Shown: piece by piece, positions 51,188-58,925 of the stretch
Numbering within the stretch: position 1 is the stretch's first letter
How the letters are laid out: each line of letters opens with the position of its first letter
NCBI RefSeq assembly: GCF_001417775.1
Contig: NZ_BBZJ01000019.1
Location: forward strand, 248,001-312,000
Length of the DNA: 64,000 nt
Origin: Streptomyces sp. TP-A0356
Lineage (GTDB): Bacteria; Actinomycetota; Actinomycetes; Streptomycetales; Streptomycetaceae
Direction of reading: 5' to 3'
Notes under the pieces: model-generated
The model's input: the letters and a program-made list of their open reading frames with translations, nothing else
Told to the model about the DNA's origin: nothing
Databases searched by the model: none
Made by a program: the position numbers and the translations under genes

Positions 51188-52261
51188 ATGACCGCCCCCA
51201 CCACGGATCCCCGCAGCGACGACCGCCCCGGGCGGACCATGGCCCGGGAGATGTCCGAGCAGCCGGCCGTGCTGCGCCGGATCCTCGACGCGGGTGCCCC
51301 GCGGATCCAGGAGGTGGCCCGGGAGATCGCCGCCCGCAAGCCCCGGTTCGTGCTGCTCACCGCCCGCGGCACCTCCGACAACGCCGCCCTCTACGCCAAG
51401 TACCTGCTGGAGATCCGCCTCGGCCTGCCCTGCGGTCTCACCTCCATGTCGACCACCACGGCGTACGGGGCCCGCCCCGACCTCACCGACGTCCTCGTCA
51501 TCACCGTCAGCCAGTCCGGGGGCTCGCCGGACCTGGTCGCCTCGACGCAGGCCGCCCGCGAGGCCGGCGCCCTCACGCTCGCCGTGACCAACAACCCGGA
51601 CTCACCGCTGGCCGCCGTCTCCGAGTACCACATCGACATCATGGCCGGGCCGGAGAAGGCCCTCCCCGCCACCAAGACCTACACCGCCTCCCTTCTCGCT
51701 CTCTATCTCTTCGCCGAAGGACTGCGCGGCGGCGACGGCGCCCCCGCGAAGGTGCTGCCCGACCTCGCCGAGCAGCTCCTCGCCCGGCAGGACGAGGTCC
51801 GTACGCTCGCCTCCCGCTACCGCTTCGCCGAGCGCATGGTCATCACCTCGCGCGGCTACGGCTACCCCACCGCCAAGGAAGCCGCCCTGAAGCTGATGGA
51901 GACCAGCTACATCCCCGCCCTGGCCTACTCCGGCGCCGACCTCCTGCACGGCCCGCTCGCCATGGTCGACAACGTCTCGCCGGTGATCGCGGTCGTGACC
52001 GACGGCAAGGGCGGCGCCGCACTCCAGCCCGTGCTGGACCGGCTGCGCGGCCGCGGTGCCGACCTCGTCGTCATCGGGCCCAGGAGCCAGGTCGAACAGG
52101 CCTCGGCCGGCTTCGTCCTGCGGACCGAGGGCGTGGCCGAGGAGGTCCAGCCGATCCTGGAGATCATCCCGCTGCAGCTCCTCGCGTACGAGGTCACCAT
52201 CGCCCGCGGCCAGGACCCGGACGCCCCGCGCGCTCTGGCGAAGGTGACGGAGACGCACTGA
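51188..52261 (+). CDS. Tandem SIS-domain protein (GlmS isomerase-like)
   Basis: 357 residues with two sugar-isomerase domains (LLTARGTSDNAALYAKYLLE... TVSQSGGSPDLVAST in the first; TSRGYGYPTAKEAALKLMET in the second) resembling the isomerase half of GlmS without the glutaminase. Such proteins are amino-sugar-phosphate isomerase/deaminases (AgaS/GlmD-like). Position beside nagB fits amino-sugar metabolism. ATG 51188 follows AAGGAGG. Divergent from nagB; the shared region contains the nagB dre. Confidence 0.88.
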   Translation: MTAPTTDPRSDDRPGRTMAREMSEQPAVLRRILDAGAPRIQEVAREIAARKPRFVLLTARGTSDNAALYAKYLLEIRLGLPCGLTSMSTTTAYGARPDLTDVLVITVSQSGGSPDLVASTQAAREAGALTLAVTNNPDSPLAAVSEYHIDIMAGPEKALPATKTYTASLLALYLFAEGLRGGDGAPAKVLPDLAEQLLARQDEVRTLASRYRFAERMVITSRGYGYPTAKEAALKLMETSYIPALAYSGADLLHGPLAMVDNVSPVIAVVTDGKGGAALQPVLDRLRGRGADLVVIGPRSQVEQASAGFVLRTEGVAEEVQPILEIIPLQLLAYEVTIARGQDPDAPRALAKVTETH

Positions 52262-52310
52262 CGGACCGGGCGCACCGGCGGGCAGGGACACACCGGCGCG
52301 GGCGCACGCG

Positions 52311-52430
52311 CCGCTACGCAGGCGCGATCATCCAGGGAATGTCCCAACGGGCGCGCGACGGAGCGAGCCGGGAGGAACTGGAAGCACTGGCCGACGTCGC
52401 CATGGCGATCTGGCCCCGCGAGGGGGCCGA
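52311..52430 (+). pseudogene. C-terminal remnant of a TetR-family regulator
   Basis: One frame reads YAGAIIQGMSQRARDGAS then REELEALADVAMAIWP, which strongly resembles the last 40 residues of TetR-family regulators. No helix-turn-helix or start codon is attached: the frame runs back into the SIS gene in a different phase, and the sequence loses character after about 52430. It looks like the surviving end of a deleted regulator gene downstream of the SIS gene. Confidence 0.65.
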
Positions 52431-52557
52431 AGGCCGCTACGCTGCGGTGAGTCGTCGAGGGATGTCCAATAAGGGGGATGTCCGATATAGAGACAACAAC
52501 AAACATCCCTCAACGCATGGACATGCGCGCCCGGACGCAGCAACATGGTCCATGGCC

Positions 52558-52573
52558 CGTGGTCTAGTCCACA
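52558..52573. promoter_or_regulatory. Candidate DasR-responsive element upstream of the histidine kinase
   Basis: CGTGGTCTAGTCCACA matches 12 of 16 positions of the dre consensus with an intact GGTCTAGTCCAC core, similar to the 45035 site. It lies just upstream of a probable promoter and 320 nt from the kinase start. Confidence 0.55.
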
Positions 52574-52637
52574 AGCCGTAGGCAATCTCGGTAAAGTAAG
52601 TAAAGAGTCCTCGGCGCACCGCGGGAGGACGGCACAC

Positions 52638-52784
52638 ATGAACCTCCGTCTTCCCCGCACAGGAAGACGGATCGAGGATCCGGCGCTCTCTGCCCTGACT
52701 GCTCCGGCTCCTCGACCATCGGCCGACCGGGACCGCACACCCCGCGGCCGTTGCTGCTCCGGGCTGCGGTGCCGGGAGGGTTGA
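52638..52784 (+). CDS. Possible 48-residue small ORF upstream of the histidine kinase
   Basis: ATG 52638 follows GGGAGG at good spacing; product begins MNLRLPRTGRRIEDPAL and ends with a Cys-containing CCSGLRCREG. A 9-bp hairpin (CCGTCTTCC/GGAAGACGG, 52646-52670) lies inside its 5' part. No similarity recognised. It could be a leader peptide, or chance. Confidence 0.35.
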   Translation: MNLRLPRTGRRIEDPALSALTAPAPRPSADRDRTPRGRCCSGLRCREG

Positions 52785-52892
52785 GGGTCCCTCCCAGGCG
52801 CCGCGGCCCGCGGGTGCTTCCGGGGCCTGCCTGGGCGGCCCCTCTCTGGCTGATTTCGAGCGTTGTCCGAACGCCCAGGTACCCTCGCACAC

Positions 52893-54368
52893 GTGCCCTC
52901 CATGAACGAACTGGTCCGCCAGCACACCGCCCTCAGCGACTCCGACCTGGAGTGGCTTCACCTGCTGGTGTCGGAGTGGCAACTGCTCTCTGACCTCTCC
53001 TTCGCCGACCTGGTCCTGTGGGTCCCGACCAGCGACGGCACACGCTATGTGTCGGTCGCCCAGATGCGCCCCAACACCGGCCCCACCTCGTATCAGGACG
53101 ACATGGTCGGCCACCTCGTCCCGCGCGGCCGTCGACCGATGCTGGACGCGGCCCTGGACGAGGGCCGGATCGTGCGCGAGGGCGACCCGGAGTGGCGGGA
53201 GGAGGTCCCGGTCCGGGTCGAGTCCATTCCCGTACGACGTGAGGGCCGCGTCCTCGGCGTCATCGCCCGCAACACCAACCTGCTGACCGTGCGGACCCCG
53301 AGCCGCCTCGAGCTGACGTATCTGCAGAGCGCCTCCGACCTCGCGCAGATGATCGCGGCCGGCGCCTTCCCGTTCCCCGACCAGCAGGTCGACATGGACG
53401 CCTCGCCGCGCGTGGGCGACGGACTGATCAGACTGGACGCGGACGGCATCGTCCAGTACGCGTCGCCCAACGCGCTGTCGGCGTACCACCGACTGGGCCT
53501 CGCCTCCGACCTGGTCGGCCATCACCTCGGCAAGACCACCGCCGAACTCGCCCCGTCCCGGGGCCCGGTGGACGAGGCACTCGTGAAGGTCGCCAGCGGC
53601 TGGGCGCCGCGCGAGTTCGAGATCGAGGCGAGCGACGGGGTGATCCAGTTCCGCGCGATCCCCCTCAAGCCCAAGGGCACCCGCATCGGTTCGCTCGTCC
53701 TGCTCCGGGACGTCACCGAACTGCGGCGCCGTGAGCGGGAGTTGATCACCAAGGACGCGACCATCCGGGAGATCCACCACCGGGTGAAGAACAACCTCCA
53801 GACGGTCGCCGCCCTGCTGCGCCTCCAGGCTCGCCGCATCGAGTCCGACCGGGGCCGGGAGGCCCTCGAAGAGGCCGTACGCAGGGTCGGCTCGATCGCG
53901 ATCGTGCATGAGACGCTGTCCCAAAACCTCGACGAGCGTGTGGAGTTCGACGAGATCGCCGACCGGGTGCTCGCCATGGTCGCCGAGATCTCGCCCGGCA
54001 AGGTCACCGGCCGGCGCAGCGGCCGCTTCGGCATCCTGGACGCCGAGGTCGCGACCCCGCTCTCCATGGTGCTGACCGAGGTCCTGCAGAACGCCCTCGA
54101 ACACGGCTTCCGCCAGGGCGACACCGGCACGGTCGAGGTGTCGGCGGTCCGTGGCGGTACGACGAAGGAGGCGCGTCTCCTGGTGACCGTTCAGGACGAC
54201 GGGGTCGGTCTGCCCGAGGGCTTCGACCCCCACACGGCGGGCAACCTCGGCCTGCAGATCGTACGGACGCTGGTGGAGGGCGAGTTGGGCGGAACCTTCG
54301 ACATGGTCCCGGCCCCCGAGCGCGGTACACGGGTGATCCTGGACATCCCGGTGCGGGCGCACAAGTAG
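52893..54368 (+). CDS. PdtaS-like soluble histidine kinase (GAF-PAS-HisKA_2)
   Basis: 491 residues from GTG 52893 (VPSMNELVRQHTALSD; ATG 52902 also possible). Residues about 1-150 form a GAF-like sensor, about 175-285 a PAS domain (GLIRLDADGIVQYASPNALSAY), then the HisKA_2 phosphoacceptor REIHHRVKNNLQTVAALLRL and an HATPase with N-box LTEVLQNALEHGF and VQDDGVGLPEGF. No membrane segment. This matches PdtaS of mycobacteria, whose partner PdtaR is an ANTAR RNA-binding regulator encoded elsewhere. Signal unknown. Confidence 0.92.
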   Translation: MPSMNELVRQHTALSDSDLEWLHLLVSEWQLLSDLSFADLVLWVPTSDGTRYVSVAQMRPNTGPTSYQDDMVGHLVPRGRRPMLDAALDEGRIVREGDPEWREEVPVRVESIPVRREGRVLGVIARNTNLLTVRTPSRLELTYLQSASDLAQMIAAGAFPFPDQQVDMDASPRVGDGLIRLDADGIVQYASPNALSAYHRLGLASDLVGHHLGKTTAELAPSRGPVDEALVKVASGWAPREFEIEASDGVIQFRAIPLKPKGTRIGSLVLLRDVTELRRRERELITKDATIREIHHRVKNNLQTVAALLRLQARRIESDRGREALEEAVRRVGSIAIVHETLSQNLDERVEFDEIADRVLAMVAEISPGKVTGRRSGRFGILDAEVATPLSMVLTEVLQNALEHGFRQGDTGTVEVSAVRGGTTKEARLLVTVQDDGVGLPEGFDPHTAGNLGLQIVRTLVEGELGGTFDMVPAPERGTRVILDIPVRAHK

Positions 54369-54426
54369 CCGTATCGACGCCGGGAGGGGCCGTCCCTACC
54401 GGCGAGCGGACCCGAACAGCGATGAG

Positions 54427-54450
54427 CCCCGGACCACAAGTGGTCCGGGG
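54427..54450. terminator. Bidirectional terminator between kinase and wblE
   Basis: CCCCGGACCAC and GTGGTCCGGGG, perfect 11-bp arms with an AA turn, between convergent genes. Confidence 0.85.
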
Positions 54451-54572
54451 CCAAAAGCTCGTTGCCTGCAAGTGCTAGGCGCATCGGGGGTACTGCGCGC
54501 TGCGGCTCGGGAGCGGGAGATGCGTACTCGCTGTACGCGCCGCCAAGCTCAGGCTCGTACGGGGTGGGTGAG

Positions 54573-54830
54573 TCAGGCGGAGGCCTGACGGGCCCGGTTG
54601 CGAGCGGCGCGGCGCTTCATGGCGCGGCGCTCGTCCTCGCTGAGACCACCCCAGACGCCGGAGTCCTGACCGGACTCGAGCGCCCACTGCAGGCACTGCT
54701 CGATAACCGGGCAGCGACGGCAGACGGCCTTGGCTTCCTCGATCTGCAGCAGCGCAGGACCGGTGTTGCCGATGGGGAAGAAGAGCTCGGGGTCTTCCTC
54801 GCGGCAAACGGCGTTGTGACGCCAGTCCAT
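54573..54830 (-). CDS. wblE: WhiB-like iron-sulfur protein WblE
   Basis: 85 residues with the four cluster cysteines (AVC at 9, then KAVCRRC and EQC) and the WhiB turn GVWGGLSEDERRAM followed by a basic tail. Length and sequence fit WblE, the WhiB paralogue of this locus in Streptomyces (WhiB1 orthologue of mycobacteria). The [4Fe-4S] cluster and sigma-factor contact make it a redox-sensitive transcription regulator. ATG 54830 has AAGGAGAGG upstream. Confidence 0.93.
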   Translation of the reverse strand: MDWRHNAVCREEDPELFFPIGNTGPALLQIEEAKAVCRRCPVIEQCLQWALESGQDSGVWGGLSEDERRAMKRRAARNRARQASA

Positions 54831-55150
54831 GGCTGCTACCTCTCCTTGGTATTACGTGCGGATTGCTTGTGAATGTGAACGCTTTCACGAATCCCTCAAC
54901 AAGTGAAGGGCCGATCGTCAGAATCACTGACGTGGTCCTGTGGATTGAGGAGGGGTTCGGGCTCTCGATGGGTAGCCGATGGTGCGGGCTGTCCCGAGCG
55001 CCACGTAGAGACTCGCAAACCTCAGCGGCGGATACAACCCCTTCCGGGAAGTTTTTTTTGATTCCTTGGTGTCGACTAGGTCACAGCCGTACTTCCAAGG
55101 GGTGGATCCTGGCCTAAACGTTCGAGTGAAAGGACTTTGGCCCGTTCCGC
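54831..55150. promoter_or_regulatory. wblE upstream region with LacI-type palindrome and T-tract
   Basis: 320 bp between wblE and the lipid-kinase stop. GTGAACGCTTTCAC (54875-54888) is a near-palindrome resembling LacI-family operators, about 45 nt before the wblE start. A run of eight T at 55052-55059 is unusual for this genome and is preceded by a small CTTCCGGGAAG repeat. No further gene seen. Confidence 0.5.
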
Positions 55151-56119
55151 TCACACAATCACACGCAGTGCACGGCGTACGCCTGTGAACGTCACGCTCG
55201 TGCGCAGTCCTAGATGGTCGCCGTCCATCTGCAGGGGCAGAGGCACCTTCGAATGCAAGGTGAAGTCACTCAGGTCGTGCATCGAGACCACGTGCTTGCC
55301 ATGGGGTCCCTGTTCGGGGGACGAAGTGAGCAACTGCGTTGCATAACGGGCGATCGAGGTCGCTGACATGCGGCTGAGCGCGAGCACGTCGAGCCCGGTA
55401 TCGAACGAGGCCTTAGGTGAGGCGTACACCGGACGATTGCCGAGAAACGTCCATGGCGCCGTGTTGCAGATTATGGACAGGACGAGTCCCGCGACCGGCT
55501 CCTGGCCCGCCCGCTCCAGGGTGATCGTTCCTCGCCTGCGGTGAGGTTCGTCCAAAAACTGGCGCACCATTTGGCGCAGATACAGCGCATGGGTGGAGCG
55601 CTTGCCCTGCTCCCGCTGCTGCTCGACCCGGCCGACCACACCCGCGTCGAAGCCGAGGCCCGCGTTGAACGTGAACCAGCGGGAGGGCACCCCCTCGTCC
55701 CTGGTGCCGGGGGTGCCGGCGGCCAGCCCCAGGCCGACCGTGCGCTCACGGTCCTCGCGCAGGGCGTCGAGGATCGCGCCGGTGGCCTCCACGGCGTCGT
55801 TGGGCAGACCGAGAGCGCGGGCGAAGACGTTGGTGGAGCCGCCGGGGACCACCGCGAGACGGGGGAGGCGGCCGGGGTCGGGGCCGTGGTGCAGCAGGCC
55901 GTTGACGACCTCGTTGACCGTGCCGTCGCCACCGAGGACCACGACCAGCTCGATGTCCTCGCTCTCCGACGCCCCTCGGCCGAGGTCCCGTGCGTGCCCC
56001 CGGTACTCGGTGGTGACCGCCTCGAGCTTCATCTCGCTCGCCAGCGCGTGGGTCAGGACGTCACGGGTACGTGCGCTTGTGGTGGTTGCCGCCGGATTGA
56101 CCACGAGAAGTGCACGCAT
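55151..56119 (-). CDS. Diacylglycerol kinase-family lipid kinase
   Basis: 322 residues. The nucleotide-binding signature GGDGTVNEVVNGLLH (about 65-80) and LAVVPGGSTNVFARALG are diagnostic of the DagK/YegS/sphingosine kinase family; FNAGLGFDAGVV and the C-terminal beta-domain with LQMDGDHLG complete it. It probably phosphorylates a membrane lipid such as diacylglycerol. ATG 56119 gives MRALLVVNPAATT. Exact substrate unknown. Confidence 0.92.
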   Translation of the reverse strand: MRALLVVNPAATTTSARTRDVLTHALASEMKLEAVTTEYRGHARDLGRGASESEDIELVVVLGGDGTVNEVVNGLLHHGPDPGRLPRLAVVPGGSTNVFARALGLPNDAVEATGAILDALREDRERTVGLGLAAGTPGTRDEGVPSRWFTFNAGLGFDAGVVGRVEQQREQGKRSTHALYLRQMVRQFLDEPHRRRGTITLERAGQEPVAGLVLSIICNTAPWTFLGNRPVYASPKASFDTGLDVLALSRMSATSIARYATQLLTSSPEQGPHGKHVVSMHDLSDFTLHSKVPLPLQMDGDHLGLRTSVTFTGVRRALRVIV

Positions 56120-56269
56120 GGGGTGCAGCGTACCTACTGGCAGGTACCCGGCCCACACCGAGGTAGGGATCCGGTAAGAGGCCGGGGTGGGCACAGTGAC
56201 GGTGGACCGGGCGGCGGGGGTGACGGACGGGTCGGCGGAGGGCGCGGGCGCGAGGGCTACCCTTCAGTG

Positions 56270-56719
56270 GTGAGCGCTGAGCAGAACCCCACCCCGCAGA
56301 CTCCCGAAGCCGAGCCCCGGCCCGCGCGGCTGACCGCCGCGGCGGCGCTGGCCGGGCTGGAGGGGCTCGCCCTGCTCGTGGGCGGCGTCTGGATGCTCGT
56401 CCTGGGCCTCACGGGCTCACCGGACGACCGCCGCCAGGCCGTCACCGGCGGCGTCACCCTGATGGTGCTCGGGCTGCTGCCCCTGCTGGCCGCGCGTGGT
56501 CTGCTGCTGCGGCGCAGCTGGAGCCGGGGGCCCGCCGTCGTCACCCAGATCATGGCGTTGCCGGTGGCGTACAACCTGCTGCAGGCCGACAGCATCGCGA
56601 TCCCGGGCGGCATTGCGCTCGGCGTCGTCGCGGTGGCGGCGCTGGTGCTCCTGGTGAACCCGGCGACGACGCGGGCGCTGGGCATCCGGGGGCCCGGGGG
56701 CTCACCGGACCAGAAGTAG
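56270..56719 (+). CDS. Four-helix membrane protein of unknown function
   Basis: 149 residues from GTG 56270 (VSAEQNPTPQTPEAE). Four hydrophobic segments: AAAALAGLEGLALLVGGVW, VTLMVLGLLPLLAARGLLL, VVTQIMALPVAYNLLQ and IALGVVAVAALVLLVNP. No catalytic motif. Conserved between the lipid kinase and sigH in Streptomyces. An adjacent GTG at 56267 is out of frame. Confidence 0.82.
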   Translation: MSAEQNPTPQTPEAEPRPARLTAAAALAGLEGLALLVGGVWMLVLGLTGSPDDRRQAVTGGVTLMVLGLLPLLAARGLLLRRSWSRGPAVVTQIMALPVAYNLLQADSIAIPGGIALGVVAVAALVLLVNPATTRALGIRGPGGSPDQK

Positions 56720-56778
56720 GCGGCGTACACGCCGCCGGCGAGGAACTTCGGGGCGACCGGACTTCCGGTCGCCCTTCG

Positions 56779-57921
56779 TCACTCCTCGACCAGCAACTTC
56801 TCCCGCAGCTGTGCCAGCGTCCGGGCCAGCAGGCGCGAGACGTGCATCTGTGAGATGCCGACCTCCTGCGCGATCTGCGACTGCGTCATGTTGCCGAAGA
56901 AGCGGAGTAGAAGGATTCGCTTCTCTCGTGGCGGAAGGTCCTCCAGCAGCGGCTTCAGCGACTCGCGGTACTCGACGCCCTCCAGCGCCTCGTCCTCCGC
57001 GCCGAGGGTGTCCGCGACCGCCGGGGACTCGTCGTCCGTGTCGGGGACGTCCAGGGACAGCGTCGAGTAGGCGTTGGCGGACTCCAGGCCCTCGAGGACC
57101 TCCTCCTCCGAGATGGCCAGCTTCTCGGCCAGCTCATGGACCGTCGGGGAGCGGCCGTGCAGCTGGGACAGCTCGGCGGTGGCCGTCGTCAGCGCCAGGC
57201 GCAGCTCCTGCAGACGCCGCGGCACCCGCACCGCCCAGCCCTTGTCACGGAAGTGGCGCTTGATCTCACCCACGACCGTCGGGGTCGCGTACGTCGAGAA
57301 CTCGACGCCGCGCTCCGGGTCGAAGCGGTCGACCGACTTGATCAGACCGATGGTGGCGACCTGGGTCAGGTCGTCCAGCGGCTCACCGCGGTTGCGGAAA
57401 CGTCGCGCGAGGTGTTCGACGAGCGGCAGGTGCATACGGACCAGCTGGTTGCGCAGCTCCGCGTATTCGGGGCTGCCCTCCCTCAGCTTGCGCAGCTCGA
57501 CGAACATGGCCCGCGCCCCGCTGCGGTCCTGCGGGTCGTGCTGTGCGCCGCCAGGCACGCCGTGCTCAGCGTTTCGCTCGTGCTCGCTCATCGTCCCGCC
57601 CGTCACCGTTCCCCCAGCTCTCGGCTCCGTTCGAGCAGGGGAGGCCCCATTTCCTCCGGAGGACGTGCTCCGCGTGGCACCGTCTGGATCCCCTCGTCCG
57701 TCGGCCCGGCCGGAGAACGCCTCGCCGGCGTCGGCCGACCCCGCCTGCGGGGGTGCCGCGACCGCCGAGGCCTCGTCCTCCGGGTGTGGACGAGCCTGCT
57801 CGGGGATGCCGTCCACGCCGCCTGCCACGCGCCGTGACTCGCTCGGGCCTGTGGCGTTCCCGGCGGAAAGTTCCCGTGTGCCGCGCTCTTCGTCCCGCAC
57901 CGGCCCGTCCCCGTTCGTCAC
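56779..57921 (-). CDS. sigH: SigB/SigF-type stress sigma factor SigH
   Basis: 380 residues from GTG 57921, overlapping the ushX stop (GTGA). The first 110 residues are low-complexity; the sigma core starts around MSEHERNAEHG. Region 2 is LVEHLARRFRNRGEPLDDLTQVATIG with DRFDPERGVEFSTYATPTVVGEIKRHFRD; region 4 ends with MTQSQIAQEVGISQMHVSRLLAR. This is the group 3 stress sigma class; S. coelicolor SigH responds to osmotic stress and is made in several sizes from alternative starts and processing. The sigma frame is open upstream through ushX as far as 58353, so longer forms are possible. Confidence 0.93.
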   Translation of the reverse strand: MTNGDGPVRDEERGTRELSAGNATGPSESRRVAGGVDGIPEQARPHPEDEASAVAAPPQAGSADAGEAFSGRADGRGDPDGATRSTSSGGNGASPARTEPRAGGTVTGGTMSEHERNAEHGVPGGAQHDPQDRSGARAMFVELRKLREGSPEYAELRNQLVRMHLPLVEHLARRFRNRGEPLDDLTQVATIGLIKSVDRFDPERGVEFSTYATPTVVGEIKRHFRDKGWAVRVPRRLQELRLALTTATAELSQLHGRSPTVHELAEKLAISEEEVLEGLESANAYSTLSLDVPDTDDESPAVADTLGAEDEALEGVEYRESLKPLLEDLPPREKRILLLRFFGNMTQSQIAQEVGISQMHVSRLLARTLAQLREKLLVEE

Positions 57922-58331
57922 GCCGGCCCGGGTCCCGCGCCGCGCTGTTTGTAGAGGCTGATGGACACGGTCTTGTCGTCGGCGACCGCGGAGGAGACCT
58001 TGCCGGCCAGGGCCGACAGGACGGTCCAGGCGAAGGTGTCCCGCGAGGGGGCGTGACCGTCCGTGGTCGGGGCCGCGACCGTGACCTCCAGAGAGTCGTC
58101 GATGAGCCGGAAGACGCAGCTGAGCACCGACCCGGGCACCGCCTGCTGCAGCAGGATCGCGCAGGCCTCGTCGACCGCGATACGCAGGTCCTCGATCTCG
58201 TCGAGGGTGAAGTCCAAACGGGCCGCGAGGCCGGCTGTGGCCGTGCGCAGCACCGACAGGTAGGCACCCGCTGCCGGCAGCCGGACTTCCACGAAGTCCT
58301 GGGTCGCGGGCTCGCCTGCGATCTGGGACAC
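57918..58331 (-). CDS. ushX: Anti-sigma factor UshX/PrsH (RsbW-type)
   Basis: 137 residues from GTG 58331, five bases after GGAGG. The HATPase/RsbW N-box is LRIAVDEACAILLQQA; the rest fits the anti-sigma serine-kinase family (FRLIDDSLEVTVAAP). In S. coelicolor the gene upstream of sigH encodes the SigH antagonist UshX/PrsH. Overlap with sigH keeps the pair in balance. Confidence 0.9.
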   Translation of the reverse strand: MSQIAGEPATQDFVEVRLPAAGAYLSVLRTATAGLAARLDFTLDEIEDLRIAVDEACAILLQQAVPGSVLSCVFRLIDDSLEVTVAAPTTDGHAPSRDTFAWTVLSALAGKVSSAVADDKTVSISLYKQRGAGPGPA

Positions 58332-58602
58332 CCTCACCTCCAAGGTGGTACAAGCTCTTTCGGGGCCGAGGGTCGCCCCCCGGGGTAACGCCCTACGTGG
58401 TTCAGCGGTGACGCTATCGCGCTCTCAGCTCTTCTGTCCCCGGGACCCCGAGCCCTTGCTGTCACTCATAGTAAACCTATGTATACGCACAGTGGCTAGG
58501 GGTCTGCGGACCCAATTGGGAAGAGCGCGCGCCGGTTTGACGTACCCAGGCGTCAGACCGGCGAACCGTCCGGATCCAGGGTCACACGAGCGGGGCCCGG
58601 AG
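58332..58602 (-). promoter_or_regulatory. ushX-sigH upstream region
   Basis: 271 bp with no gene. An A+T-rich patch (58466-58496, containing TATACATAGGTTTACTATGA on the minus strand) stands out from the GC-rich background and probably holds the operon promoters. No confident -35/-10 pair could be assigned. Confidence 0.45.
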
Positions 58603-58863
58603 TCACACGAGTACATGGTCGACGAAGCACCAGCGCCAGGTCTCGCCGGGTTCGAAGGTGCGCATCACCGGGTGGCCGCTCTCCTTGTGGTGGGCCGTCG
58701 CGTGGCGCCAGGGCGAGGAGTCGCAGCAGCCCACGTGTCCGCACTCCAGGCACAGCCGCAGTTGCACCGGGTGCGCGCCGACGGCGAGGCACTCCAGGCA
58801 CGTTTCGCTCTGGGGGTCGGGTTCGGGGAGCGGCAGCGCGTCGGCGTGCGTGCACTGTTTCAT
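58603..58863 (-). CDS. UBP-type zinc finger protein
   Basis: 86 residues from ATG 58863 (MKQCTHADALPLPEP). Nine Cys/His positions follow the zf-UBP pattern: CLEC, CLECGHVGCCDSSPWRHATA, HHKESGHPVM. In eukaryotes this domain binds the ubiquitin C-terminus; in actinobacteria, small stand-alone copies are common and of unknown function, perhaps related to other C-terminal diglycine proteins. Divergent from the antiporter gene. Confidence 0.9.
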   Translation of the reverse strand: MKQCTHADALPLPEPDPQSETCLECLAVGAHPVQLRLCLECGHVGCCDSSPWRHATAHHKESGHPVMRTFEPGETWRWCFVDHVLV

Positions 58864-58925
58864 GATTGCCAGGTTACGACGGGTCCGCGGGAAGCGGCGC
58901 GGAAAACGAGGGCGGGCGGAAGACG

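Larger units (their letters stand above)
52262..52892. other. 630-bp region without a clear gene, holding a TetR remnant, a dre site and a small ORF
   Basis: From left: the TetR C-terminal remnant; two GATGTCC elements (52471 and 52488) followed by GATATAG; a candidate DasR site at 52558-52573; an A+T-rich stretch GGTAAAGTAAGTAAAG likely to be a promoter; a 48-codon reading frame with a good ribosome binding site; and GC-rich sequence up to the histidine-kinase start. Confidence 0.6.

Noticed and set aside
55052..55059. T8 tract as an intrinsic terminator
   Set aside because: The preceding CTTCCGGGAAG repeat leaves too small a loop for a stable stem and no upstream gene on the plus strand ends here.
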